From NCBI GenBank assembly GCA_009918425.1, contig RGEC01000011.1, positions 1 to 21,516 on the forward strand: a stretch of 21,516 nucleotides of DNA. Direction: 5' to 3'. Of the stretch, positions 1 through 10,400 are shown piece after piece. Position 1 is the stretch's first letter. Each line of letters starts with the position of its first letter. The translations under genes and the position numbers were made by a program. Source of the stretch: Bacteroidota bacterium. Lineage in GTDB: Bacteria; Bacteroidota; Bacteroidia; NS11-12g; UBA955. Under the pieces are notes generated by a model, which made no database searches, was not told the origin of the DNA, and worked only from the letters and a program-made list of their open reading frames with translations.

Positions 1-408
1 TCTCACTACTTCAATTTTTTCAACCATGGCAGCAGGCAACTGTTCAAGTCCATACATGCCGGTTAATGACCCAAACAAAGGACGACCGTTTATCAGAATT
101 TGAGAGTAACCACCCGGTAACCCATTTATGCGCAACTGGCTGTAGTTGCAGGTCTGACAATTGGTTTCCACCCTAAGACCTGTCTGAAATTTTAAGCCGT
201 CGTATAAATTGCAGGCCTTAAGACCGGTCAGGGTTTGACCGCTGACCACGGTTACCTGCACAGGGCTTTCTGACTTGCGGGTTTCAGTCCTTGTTCCCGT
301 AAGCACCAACTCCGAGAAATCCAAAACAGAGTCAGTCTGCGAAAAGCCGGGCGATGGGAACAAATAAATAAAGCCCATCAAAATAAAAATATTATAACGA
401 ACGGGCAT
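1..408 (-). CDS. TonB-dependent outer-membrane receptor, N-terminal part (runs off left edge)
   Basis: The frame opens with ATG at 408 and stays open to base 1, giving 136 residues. Residues 1-24 look like a signal peptide: basic MPVR, a hydrophobic stretch and a likely cut after GFSQ. From about residue 30 the sequence is a TonB plug domain: LVLTGTRTETRKSESPVQV, then LRINGLPGG, ILINGRPLFG, and finally LEQLPAAMVEKIEVVR, the classic end of a plug. The 22-strand barrel would lie outside the window. Proteins of this family sit in the outer membrane and import siderophores, cobalamin, haem, metals or glycans using TonB energy. The substrate cannot be told from the plug. A C-x-x-C pair (NCQTCN, about residues 84-87) plus an earlier cysteine is a notable feature. 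The gene starts 12 bases after the obg stop codon on the same strand, so read-through from obg is likely. No clear Shine-Dalgarno sequence precedes the ATG. Confidence 0.88.
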   Translation of the reverse strand, partial: MPVRYNIFILMGFIYLFPSPGFSQTDSVLDFSELVLTGTRTETRKSESPVQVTVVSGQTLTGLKACNLYDGLKFQTGLRVETNCQTCNYSQLRINGLPGGYSQILINGRPLFGSLTGMYGLEQLPAAMVEKIEVVR

Positions 409-420
409 ATTGACCAATAA

Positions 421-1419
421 TTAGGTTATCTCATCATTAATCGCATTCCAAAGCACATCGCGCAGCTCCACAAGACCCTGCTCGGCCACAGATGAAAAAA
501 ACAGTGGTTGCACGTCGGAAAATTCTCGGCTGATAGCCGATTTTAACTCATCATCCAGCATATCGCTTTTGCTGATGGCCACAATGCGGCGCTTGTGCAG
601 CATTTCGGGATTGAATTCCCTGAGCTCGTGCAGCAGGGTTTCGTATTCCTTTTTATGGTCGGGGCTATCGGCAGGAATAAGGAACAACAGAACAGCGTTG
701 CGTTCTATGTGTTTTAAGAAACGATGTCCAAGCCCTTTCCCCTCATGCGCTCCTTCAATGATTCCGGGGATATCGGCGATGACAAAGCTGCGGAAATCGC
801 GGTATTTTACCACACCGAGGTTGGGAACCAGTGTTGTGAAAGGATAGTCGGCAATTTCGGGTTTAGCCGCGGTCAAAACGCTCAGCAGGGTGCTTTTTCC
901 GGCATTGGGAAAACCTACAAGGCCTACATCCGCCAACACTTTCAGCTCCAGAATCATCCATTTCTCGATGGCCGGTTCTCCGGGCTGCGCATACATTGGT
1001 GTCTGGTTGGTGCTGCTGGTAAAATGGCTATTACCCAGTCCACCGCGTCCGCCAGGCACAAGCACTTTCTTTTCACCATCTTCCGTTATTTCAAATAAAA
1101 ACTCACCAGTTTCGGCATCGCGGGCCACAGTTCCCAGAGGAACTTCCAGAATCTCAGATTTTCCGCTGGCGCCGGTTTTATTATTTTCACCGCCCGGCTT
1201 GCCGTCATCGGCCATAATATGTTTTCGGTATTTCAGGTGAAGAAGCGTCCAAAGCTGGCTGTTGCCCAGCAAAACAATATCGCCACCTTTGCCGCCGTCA
1301 CCGCCGTCGGGGCCGCCTTTGGGATTGCCTTTGGCACGGTGAAAATGGTGGCTTCCGGCGCCGCCTTTGCCGCTTTTACAGCAAATCTTCACATAATCAA
1401 TAAAATTGGTTTCAGCCAT
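421..1419 (-). CDS. obg: Obg/CgtA family ribosome-associated GTPase
   Basis: The product is 332 residues, the usual size for Obg without the variable C-terminal OCT domain. Residues 1-160 form the glycine-rich Obg fold, with GNPKGGPDGGDGGKGG at 31-46 and VPGGRGGLGN at 121-130. The GTPase domain follows: P-loop GFPNAGKS (169-176), switch I DYPFTT (191-196), G3 DIPG (216-219), G4 SKSD (283-286, in place of NKxD) and G5-like SSVAEQG (309-315). Obg proteins bind GTP and act in late assembly of the 50S ribosomal subunit and in stress signalling. The start MAETNFIDYV fits the family start, and a promoter-like TACCTTTG lies nine bases upstream. The gene is divergent from leuS and followed closely by a TonB-receptor gene. 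All motifs needed for GTP binding are intact. Confidence 0.96.
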   Translation of the reverse strand: MAETNFIDYVKICCKSGKGGAGSHHFHRAKGNPKGGPDGGDGGKGGDIVLLGNSQLWTLLHLKYRKHIMADDGKPGGENNKTGASGKSEILEVPLGTVARDAETGEFLFEITEDGEKKVLVPGGRGGLGNSHFTSSTNQTPMYAQPGEPAIEKWMILELKVLADVGLVGFPNAGKSTLLSVLTAAKPEIADYPFTTLVPNLGVVKYRDFRSFVIADIPGIIEGAHEGKGLGHRFLKHIERNAVLLFLIPADSPDHKKEYETLLHELREFNPEMLHKRRIVAISKSDMLDDELKSAISREFSDVQPLFFSSVAEQGLVELRDVLWNAINDEIT

Positions 1420-1427
1420 GCCGTTTG

Positions 1428-1435
1428 CAAAGGTA
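1428..1435 (-). promoter_or_regulatory. Putative Bacteroidota -7 promoter element for obg
   Basis: On the minus strand these bases read TACCTTTG, a perfect match to the Bacteroidota housekeeping-sigma -7 consensus TAnnTTTG. The obg ATG starts eight bases further downstream, so the transcript would have an almost absent leader. A TTG that could be the -33 element lies 25 bases upstream of the motif, further than the usual spacing of about 19-21, so only the -7 half is convincing. The match is seen; promoter activity is inferred. Confidence 0.5.
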
Positions 1436-1489
1436 CAACATGTGGCTGCAGGTTTTGCCGCAACGGCGGGGAAATACGGGCTTAATCGT

Positions 1490-1497
1490 TAATTTCG
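1490..1497 (+). promoter_or_regulatory. Weak candidate -7 element for leuS
   Basis: The bases read TAATTTCG, one mismatch from TAnnTTTG, and end 11 bases before the leuS ATG. No TTG lies at a proper -33 distance. It is listed because it is the best match on the plus strand in the divergent spacer and would give a very short leader, like that proposed for obg. Confidence 0.25.
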
Positions 1498-1500
1498 CGC

Positions 1501-1504
1501 AGGA
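1501..1504 (+). promoter_or_regulatory. Possible ribosome binding site of leuS
   Basis: AGGA lies four bases before the ATG at 1509. It supports that ATG over the in-frame upstream ATG at 1425, whose 28 extra codons show no LeuRS similarity and overlap the obg promoter motif. Bacteroidota often do not rely on Shine-Dalgarno pairing, so the evidence is modest. Confidence 0.35.
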
Positions 1505-1508
1505 AATC

Positions 1509-4112
1509 ATGGCACAGTATCCCTTCAGCGAAATCGAAAAAAAATGGCAGACACGGTGGGCCGAAATAGGGCTTTACAAGGTACAGGAAGACCCTCAGAA
1601 GCCCAAATACTATGTGCTTGATATGTTTCCTTATCCCAGTGGCGCCGGATTGCATGTGGGGCATCCCCTGGGTTATATCGCCAGCGATATCGTAAGCCGC
1701 TACAAACGCCTGAAAGGATTCAATGTACTGCATCCCATGGGTTATGATGCCTTCGGGCTTCCGGCAGAACAATATGCTATCCAAACCGGTCAACACCCGG
1801 CAAAAACTACTGCAGCCAACATCGAAACATTCCGCCGACAGCTGGATCTGATGGGTTTTAGCTACGACTGGAGCCGCGAAGTGCGCACCTGTGAACCCGA
1901 TTACTATAAATGGACACAGTGGATATTCGGACAATTCTTTAACCACTGGTATGATAAACAGGCCGAAATGGCACGTCCGGTGGCTGAACTGGAAACCCAT
2001 TTCAGTATTCATGGAAGCTCCGGCATAGATGCCGCCTGCAGTGAGCCAATGCAATTTACTGCCGGTGAATGGAATGTGCTGAATGCAAAAATGAAAGCAG
2101 ACGTACTGAACAACTATAGGTTGGCGTTTATCGATTTCACAACCGTAAACTGGTGTCAGGAACTGGGATGTGTGCTTGCCAATGAAGAAGTGGTCAATCA
2201 TCCTGAAAAAGGGCCCGTAAGCGAGCGGGGCAACTATCCTGTTGTTCGCAAAAAAATGAAACAGTGGTCTCTGCGCATAACTGCCTATGCCGACCGTTTG
2301 CTAAAAGGACTGGATTCGCTTGAATGGAGTGACAGTATCAAGGAAATCCAACGCAACTGGATTGGCAGAAGTGAAGGAGCCGAGATTCAGTTTATAGTTG
2401 ATAGTTTGCAGTCTACAGTTAATGAAACGGTTACTATCGAGGTATTTACCACCCGGCCGGATACGCTTTTCGGGGCTACATTTCTGGTACTTGCCCCGGA
2501 ATACGAAAGTTTAAGCACTTTGTGCTCATCTGAGCAGAGAGAATCTGTTTTAGCATACGCAGAATCCACCAAAAACCGCAGCGAGATTGACCGAATGGCA
2601 GATACACGCAAAACAGGCGTTTTTACCGGAGCATACGCCAAACACCCGTTTACCGGAAATCCCATTCCTGTTTGGGTTAGCGACTACGTGCTGGCCGGAT
2701 ATGGCACAGGGGCTATTATGGCTGTTCCGGCCCATGATGAAAGGGACTTTGAATTTGCCAAAGCATTCCATTTACCCATCATTCCGGTGATAAAACCGGC
2801 CAATGAAAATCTTTCAGATCCTTTAACAGAAGCTTTTTCAGCCAAAGACGGCGTGTGTTTCAATAGCGGATTTCTGGATGGGCTCAGTGTTAAAGCAGCC
2901 ATACAAAAAGCCATCGAAAAAGTTGAAAACGAAGGTCTTGGCAAGCGCAAAGTCAATTATAAACTCCGTGAAGCGGGTTTCGGCAGACAACGCTACTGGG
3001 GCGAACCCTTCCCCATCATTTTTGATGAAGCGCAAGTCCCAAGATTGGTGGATGAACTGCCTGTGGAATTACCCAAAGTTGAAAGTTACAAACCTACAGG
3101 AACCGGAGAAAGTCCGCTGGCCGGGGTATCTGAATGGGTAAATACACCCGGGGGCCGCCGCGAAACCGACACTATGCCTGGTTGGGCCGGCAGCAGCTGG
3201 TATTTCTTAAGGTACATGGATCCTGGAAATAAAGATGCATTTGCAGGTACCCAAGCCCTTAACTATTGGAAACAAGTAGATTTATATGTTGGCGGGAGTG
3301 AGCATGCCACAGGTCATTTGCTTTACAGCCGTTTCTGGACAAAATTCCTGTTTGATCTTGGTTACCTCTCTGTAGACGAGCCATTCAAAAAACTCGTCAA
3401 CCAGGGCATGATAATGGGTGAAGACGGCCAGAAAATGAGCAAGCGATGGGGCAATGTAGTAAACCCGGATGATGTTTGTGCCCAATATGGTGCCGACACC
3501 TTGCGCATGTATGAAATGTTTCTGGGGCCGCTCACAGACAGCAAACCATGGAACACCAATGGTATTGAAGGGGTAAGCCGTTTTCTCAATAAATTCTGGC
3601 GATTGTTTGAACAGGAAGAATCATTTTCACTGTCGAATGAAGCGCCAACCAAGGATGAACTGAAAATCCTGCATAAAACCATTAAAAAAATCACAGGCGA
3701 TATTGAACAAATGAGCTTCAATACTGCAGTGAGTGCCTTTATGGTCGCAACAAACGAACTCGGAGGCTTACAATGCAAAAAACGGGCTGTTTTAGAGCCT
3801 TTGATTATACTCATTGCACCTTTTGCGCCTCATATTGCCGAGGAGCTTTGGAAAAAATGCGGACATAGTGAAAGTGTACACCTTTCTGAATGGCCTGTTT
3901 GGGATGAACAATACCTGGTTGAAACCCATTTTGAATATCCTATATCTATCAACGGTAAAACACGTAGCAGTATGTCCTTTGATTTGAATGCAGACGCAGG
4001 AGAAATAGAGACTGCTGTACTTGCCGATGCCACCGTTCAACGCTGGATGGAAGGAAAACCGCTGAAAAAATTCATTCTGGTTAAAGGCCGCATCATCAAC
4101 GTGGTTGTATAA
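1509..4112 (+). CDS. leuS: Leucyl-tRNA synthetase
   Basis: The product is 867 residues. This cytoplasmic class Ia enzyme charges tRNA-Leu with leucine using ATP and removes mischarged amino acids. The catalytic signature is PYPSGAGLHVGH at 41-52 (HIGH-type HVGH 49-52), and the second signature is KMSKR at 642-646, followed by WGNVVNPDD. The CP1 editing domain carries TTRPDTLFGA at 314-323 and GYGTGAIMAVPAHDERD at 397-413, with the conserved editing Asp at about 410. GSSWYFLRYMDP (561-572) and the anticodon-binding helices follow, ending in the typical small C-terminal domain (KFILVKGRIINVVV). An insert at about 145-200 between the catalytic halves is typical of Bacteroidota LeuRS. I chose the ATG at 1509 because MAQYPFSEIEKKWQ is the normal family start; the frame also extends to 1425, but without similarity. 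The gene is divergent from obg and convergent with the giant gene. It appears complete and functional. Confidence 0.97.
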   Translation: MAQYPFSEIEKKWQTRWAEIGLYKVQEDPQKPKYYVLDMFPYPSGAGLHVGHPLGYIASDIVSRYKRLKGFNVLHPMGYDAFGLPAEQYAIQTGQHPAKTTAANIETFRRQLDLMGFSYDWSREVRTCEPDYYKWTQWIFGQFFNHWYDKQAEMARPVAELETHFSIHGSSGIDAACSEPMQFTAGEWNVLNAKMKADVLNNYRLAFIDFTTVNWCQELGCVLANEEVVNHPEKGPVSERGNYPVVRKKMKQWSLRITAYADRLLKGLDSLEWSDSIKEIQRNWIGRSEGAEIQFIVDSLQSTVNETVTIEVFTTRPDTLFGATFLVLAPEYESLSTLCSSEQRESVLAYAESTKNRSEIDRMADTRKTGVFTGAYAKHPFTGNPIPVWVSDYVLAGYGTGAIMAVPAHDERDFEFAKAFHLPIIPVIKPANENLSDPLTEAFSAKDGVCFNSGFLDGLSVKAAIQKAIEKVENEGLGKRKVNYKLREAGFGRQRYWGEPFPIIFDEAQVPRLVDELPVELPKVESYKPTGTGESPLAGVSEWVNTPGGRRETDTMPGWAGSSWYFLRYMDPGNKDAFAGTQALNYWKQVDLYVGGSEHATGHLLYSRFWTKFLFDLGYLSVDEPFKKLVNQGMIMGEDGQKMSKRWGNVVNPDDVCAQYGADTLRMYEMFLGPLTDSKPWNTNGIEGVSRFLNKFWRLFEQEESFSLSNEAPTKDELKILHKTIKKITGDIEQMSFNTAVSAFMVATNELGGLQCKKRAVLEPLIILIAPFAPHIAEELWKKCGHSESVHLSEWPVWDEQYLVETHFEYPISINGKTRSSMSFDLNADAGEIETAVLADATVQRWMEGKPLKKFILVKGRIINVVV

Positions 4113-4131
4113 ATTTTTTTAGTCCAAAAAG

Positions 4132-4161
4132 AAAAGGGGGCCTCATTGAAGCCCCCTTTTT
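4132..4161. terminator. Bidirectional intrinsic terminator between leuS and the giant gene
   Basis: A perfect 10-bp inverted repeat, AAAAGGGGGC (4132-4141) and GCCCCCTTTT (4151-4160), encloses a 9-base loop. The A and T flanks give a GC-rich stem followed by a U-tract on either strand, so it can stop leuS (stop codon ends at 4112) and the giant minus-strand gene (stop codon 4180-4182). It is the only strong hairpin in the 67-base convergent spacer. Confidence 0.85.
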
Positions 4162-4179
4162 CATATGATAGAACCCTGA

Positions 4180-4440
4180 TTATTTCAGGATTTTAACCAT
4201 TTTCTCGGTGTGCAGGGTTTGACCATCGCCTTTTACCACAACGGTGTAAGTACCTTCAGACAAATTGCCGGCATTCACCTTCAGGGTATTGTTACCTGAG
4301 AGCCTACCTGCATTCTGCTGAACCACCAGACGACCCGCCTGATCGTACACATTCACACTCACCTGTGCGGCTTTCTGAATGTTCATATTCACGGCAAACT
4401 CGGCGTTGAAGGGGTTTGGCTGAATGGTAACACTGCCTGA
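4180..4440 (-). other. T9SS type A C-terminal sorting domain
   Basis: The last 86 residues read SVTIQPNPFN, then VSVNVYDQAGRLVVQQ, LSGNNTLKVNAGNLSEGTYT and end EKMVKILK. The PNPFN motif, V-x-V-Y-D-x-x-G-R, L-x-x-G-x-Y and the basic tail match the Por secretion-tail family. This domain takes the folded protein through the type IX secretion pore and is then cut off by the PorU sortase in well-studied relatives, leaving the protein on surface lipopolysaccharide or free. Confidence 0.93.
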
Positions 4441-7400
4441 GTACTGAGTACCTTTAACTTTAACCGGATACAGTGTTAATCCAATACCAAACTGACCAAA
4501 TGCTTTAACATTGTTACGCTGTGCATAGCCATTGGTAACCTGCCCTGTAACATAGAGGCTGTTAGCAGCAGGTGTTTTCCAGTCAGATGCCATGACACTG
4601 GATTGATCTCTATTCAATATGGAGAAACCATTGTCGGTCATACCATTGGTAAAGACTGTCTGATTGTTGAAGTACAACTTCAGATCATAGTCTCCGCTAA
4701 TGGCTGTTGCGTTGGGTATTAAATACCAAACACCACCACCGCTCACCGAAGCGTAAGGCGTTCCATTCTCAAACACATTCAAGCCCATATCGTTTCCGGG
4801 TTTCACACCGAAGTAAGCAAGCATTGAAGATGTTCCCACAATATTTCTTGTGTTCATCTCAATATTGTTGCCGCCGGCGGCAGAACCTACAGGGAAGTTA
4901 TATGTTTCAAGTCCGGTTTGCAATTCACGTCTCAGATTACCTGCTATCCAGGAAACTGAGAAGTTGTTATTGCCGGTGGCTGCTACGATGGCAGAGCCCA
5001 AACGGTTGGTTACATGCACCTGATTCGATCCGGTAAGCACATACCCTTTGTTCAGTGTCAGTGTACCACTTACTGTAACATCACCCCTCAAACTTACACG
5101 TCCACCGGTGTTTACCTCCAGATTAACGGTGCTAAATCCGTCAGAAGAAACATTCCCGGCCGAGCGATAAACAACAGTACCTGCAGAAGAGAATCCACCG
5201 GCTTTGGTGAGCGAACCATACAACTCAAGTGTTCCGCCTGAATTAACGGCTACATCAGTTCCTGAATTGATAACAAGGTTGCGGGCCTGGGCTGTTGCAG
5301 TTATCACCGGTTTGAATTTAGTTCCACTTGAAATGGTTACGTCCGTAGTAGAAGTAGGCACACCACCACACCAGTTGGAAGCATCATGCCAATCACTTGA
5401 TTTTACACCAACCCATGTACCGGACCCGAGACTTAGCAGGGTAATCCGTTTGGTAACACCACTGCTATTGAAACATGCGTTTTCAGTTCTCACCAATATA
5501 TCAGTAGTAGAATTGATATTGATTTGGATTGAATCTCCTGATCCTGCAGGAACAGGATTACCACCTACCAGCACATACCATTTACGGGTTTCACCAACTT
5601 TCAAAGGCGGCTGGGTAGCGTAAAGTTTCACGGGTGTACCGGCACATACTTCATTGTAATTTGATGTGATTCCGGCAGGAGCCTGAGGTACACCAACGGC
5701 TTCAATGGTAGTGCTGGCACAAACAGAAGTCCCGCAAGGGCCTGAAGCACGTACATAATATGTAGTGGTTGTAGCAGGACTAACCGTGATACTGGCACCT
5801 GTACCAATTGCATTACCACCACAACTGCTCTGATACCAGGTCCATTCGGAGCCTGTGCTTAGGTTACCTCCAACAACAGACAAGGTTGTAGTCTGACCCA
5901 CGCAAATCGTTGTTTTCGTTGCGGAAACAGACGTTGCAGGCTTGGTTGTGTCACGAACCGTAATAGTGAAGCTACGACAAACAGTATTGTTGCATGAACC
6001 TTCAGCACGGGCAAAGAAGGTGAATGTACCTGGGACTGTGGCTGTGAACTGAAGCTGGTCTCCGGTTCCTGCCAGGGTTCCTCCACAACTTCCACTGTAC
6101 CAATTCCACTTACCATTATGCCCCAGAGACCCACCCTGTACTTTCATGGTAGTAGTTTGCCCGATGCATATGGCGGCATCACCTATAATTGAAGATGCAG
6201 GAACGGATGTATCACGAACCACCATAGTCACACTGATACAACCTGTGCTGTTGCAACCCCCTTCACCTCTCAGGTAAATAGTGTGGGTGCCAACACCCAG
6301 TGCTGCTGTAGTCATAACCAAACTATCACCACTTCCCAGCCAAGATGATCCCTGAACCAGACATGGAGGCAATCCTCTGTACCAGTTCCATTTACCGCCT
6401 GAACTCATAGAACCACCAACACGCTTGAACACAACAGGCTTGCTGCTTTGACAAACGATTGATGGCACCTGAATGGATGTGGCAGGCTTGCTGGTATCTT
6501 GTATGGTAAATGTGATGGTACCGCAAGAGGTTGTATTGCAGGAACCTTCAGGTCTTACAAAATAAGTGAATGTACCTGGACTGCTAGGTCTCACTGACAG
6601 GCTGCCACCGGTTCCTACCAGTACGCCTCCACAGCTGCCGGTATACCAGCGCCAGCGGGCTCTGTAACCCAATCGACCACCATTTACATTCATATTAACC
6701 CTTGTGCCCAGACAAATGGTTCCCAGATTCTGGTTAGAGGGTGCTATACTGCTATCCACCACAACCACTGTTTTGGTTACACAATTTGTTGTATTACAGG
6801 TTCCCTGCGCATTCAGGTAATAGGTATGAACACCTACTCCCATAATGGTTTTAATTGAATCTCCTGCGCCTACCCACGGTACACCGCTTCCGCCGCATGC
6901 ATTTCTATACCAGTTCCATACTGCTCCTTTACCGGTACTACCACCGGATCTCTTCAGCACATAGAATCTTCCTTCACAAACCGTATCAGGTCCGGTAATG
7001 GAAGAGGCAGGTCTGCTGGTGTCACTTACATTTAGCAGGAAGGTTCTGCAAACGGTATTGTTGCAGGTTCCTTCAGCCCTCAGGTAGTAAACATAGTTAC
7101 CCCCAGTGGCAGGAGATACCTTATAGCTTGTTCCGGTAGAAAGCAAATTACCTCCGCAGCTACCGTCATACCATTTCCAGCTGGCGCCTGAGCCAAGTTT
7201 CCCGCCGTTGATTCCCAAGGTTGTGCTCTGGCCTACGCAAATGCTGTTGCTGCCAGTTATAAAATTGGCAGGAACCGAAGTATCACTCACAGATATAGTT
7301 ACACTTCTGCAAAGCGTAGTATTGCAGGAACCCTCAGCCCTTACAAAATAGGTGTAGGTACCTGCGGCAGTGGGTGAAACTTTCAACGTTGCACCGGTGG

Positions 7401-10400
7401 CTACGGATGTTCCACCGCAATTGTTGAGATACCAACGCCAAAGCCCGTTGTGACCCAGGCTACCACCTACAAGTGTAAAGGTGCTGGACTGACCTACACA
7501 CAAAGTGGTTGAGGTGGCACTTACTGAAGTAGCAGGTACTGAAGTATCACGCATCACCACGGTGTAGCTCTGACATGCTGTATTGTTGCAGGTGCCCTCG
7601 GCACGGGCAAAATATACATACGTACCCGGACTACTTGGAGTAACGGTAAGGGTAGTTCCACTGGCGATTGATGTTCCGCCACAGCTACCCAGATACCATT
7701 TCCAGGTTGCGCCTGTTCCCAGCTTACCACCATTTATTGTCATAGTGCTGCTTTGACCGCGGCATACAATAGAATTGGTGCCTGTGATACTGGTTGCAGC
7801 ACCTGAGGTATCATTAACGGTAAGGGTTACAGATTTACAAACAGTGTAGTTACAAGTGCCTTCAGCCCTTACAAAATAGCTGTAGGTTCCGGCAGCAAGT
7901 GGCTTAACTGTAATAGATGTGCCGGAAGTTGACGGTCCGTTACCGCATCCGCCTTCATACCATTTCCAAAAAGCACCGTGACCAAGAGAGCCACCACTGA
8001 GCGTGAAAGTACTGCTCTGACCAATACAAATACTGGTGTTTCCGCTGATGCTTGTAACAGGCACGGATGTATCGCGCACTGTTAGGGTAAAGCTTCTGCA
8101 AACTGTATTGTTGCAGGTTCCCTCAGCTCTAGCAAAATAAGTGTACGTTCCTGCAGCTGTGGGTGAAACCACCAGTGAGGTTCCGGTAGCTATAGATGAA
8201 CCTCCGCAGCTACCCAGGTACCATTTCCAAGAACCACCCGCGCCAAGTGAACCACCACTTAGGTTGAGGGTTGAACTTTGCCCACGGCATATTGTGGATG
8301 CACTTCCGGTGATGCCGCTTGCGGGAACTGACGTATCGCTGATAGTTACAGTGTGGGTAATACATTTGGTGGTATTACAACCGCCCTGAGCCCGAATATA
8401 GAATGTATGTGTTCCTACACCCAATTGTGCAGTAGTGAGGCTTATTGAATCGCCTGCGCCGACCCATGGAATACCGGATCCACCACAACCAATTCTATAC
8501 CAGTTCCAGCTTGCACCGGGACTCAGCACACCGCCATTAACCTTAAATACCATGGGATTAGCACGTTGGCAAACTGCTGTCGGGCCATTGATAGAGCTCG
8601 GAGCTACAGAAGTGTCATATGTGGTAACCGTTATACTGCGGCATATTGTATTGTTACAGGTACCTTCTGCTCGCACAAAATAAGTATTGGTTCCTGACAG
8701 AGCAGGTTTTACACTGATGGATGAGCCGGTACCCAGCAAAGTGCCGCCACAGCTACTAGTATACCATTTCCAGCTGGCCCCAGTTCCCAGTTTACCGCCA
8801 CTTACTGACAGATTATTGGTACTTCCCAAACATACCGATGAGGTTGGTCCGGAAATTGAACTGGCTGCCACGGAGGTGTCTCTGACAGTAATGGTGGTAG
8901 AAATACAACCTGATGCACCACAGTTATCTTCCGCACGAACCCAGTATGTGGTAGTCTGTGAAGGCGATACACTGATTGTGCTGCCACTGGCAACAAATCC
9001 TACGGCACAGTTGGTATTATACCATTTCCAAGAACCTCCTGACCCCAGGGTACCGCCATTTTTTGTAAGGTTTACGGTTTCTCCCTGACATATAGTTGAC
9101 TTGCTAACAGTTATGGATGTTGCTGAACTGGACGTAGTTCGCAGTTTAATGATTTTACTCACACATTGTGTGGAATTACAAGCACCCTGTGCTCTTACAT
9201 AGTAAGTTTTGTTTATACTGATGGTAGTTGAGAAATTAGTACCGGTAGCGATGGCCGATCCACCACAGCTTCCGTCATACCATTTCCAAACCGCTCCCGC
9301 TCCCAGGCTACCTCCATTAACAGTCAATGTCGTAGATTGACCCAAACATCCACTGTCAAGTGTGGCTGTGATGCTTGTAGCAGGAGCACTGGTGTCTTTT
9401 GAATATAAAAGCCTTGAAATACAGAGTGAGGTATTACAGGTTCCTTCAGCACGAACGTAGTAGCGAGTTGTTGTATTTGGTGTAACCAATAGAGTGTCAC
9501 CTGTCCCTACCAGGGTAGTGCCGCATCCTCCTGTGTACCATTTCCAGGATGCTCCAAAACCTTTATTGCCTCCACTGGTATATAGCTTCCCTTTAGCATT
9601 GCGGCAAACACTATCTACACTTGCTAAAATGGATGCAGCTGCCCTGGAGGTATCGCGCACCGTTATATTCACAATACGGCAAATGGTATTGTTACAAATC
9701 CCCTCTGCACGAACATTGTATGCCTTGATTCCGGGAGTGGTAGGTGCTACAGTAGCTGAAGTACCGGTTGCAAACGAGGTACCACCGCAACTACCATCAT
9801 ACCATTTCCAGCTGGCACCTGCGCCAAGGAAACCACCTGATAATGACACCCCTGTTGACTGACCTAGACAAATGGTTGCGCCTGTCGTACTGGCAGAGAT
9901 TGCCGGCCTTGATGTATCGCGAAGGTTAACGGTGAAACTACGGCAAATGGTATTATTACAAGTACCTTCTGCCCTCACAAAATATGTTGTTGCTGAAGCA
10001 GGCGATACAACGACACTGTTGCCAGTAGCTATGGATGTTCCACCACAGCTGCCACTGTACCATTTCCAGCTGGCACCGGTACCTAGGGTTCCTCCACTTA
10101 CGTTAAGTGTTGTGGATGTACCCAAACAAATTATGCTTGAACCGGTAATGGATGTAGCCGGCACAGAGCTATCCCTAACTGTTACTGTTACCGATCGGCA
10201 AATGGTTGTGTTACAAATTCCCTCAGCCCTCACAAAATAGGTGGTAGTGGTTGCGGGCGAAACTGTAAGTGATGCGCCGGTATTGAGAAGTGTTCCACCA
10301 CAACTGCTTCCATACCATTTCCAACTGGCACCTGCACCCAGGTTTCCTCCTGTGGCTGTAATGGTAGTGCTTTGGCCCGGACAAATAGTGGTAGTTCCTG

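Noticed and set aside
409..450. Possible promoter for the TonB-receptor gene at the end of obg
   Set aside because: No match to TAnnTTTG was found, only general AT-richness (TAATTATTGG); co-transcription with obg is simpler.
569..1485. Plus-strand open frames of 88-124 codons opposite obg
   Set aside because: obg on the minus strand has intact motifs throughout; these frames show no known domain and are antisense shadows.
1425..1508. Upstream ATG extension of leuS by 28 codons
   Set aside because: The extra residues are unlike any LeuRS start, overlap the obg promoter motif, and the ATG at 1509 has the normal family start MAQYPFSEIEKKW.
1482..4040. Minus-strand open frames opposite leuS, one of 239 codons
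   Set aside because: No recognisable protein and full overlap with an intact leuS.
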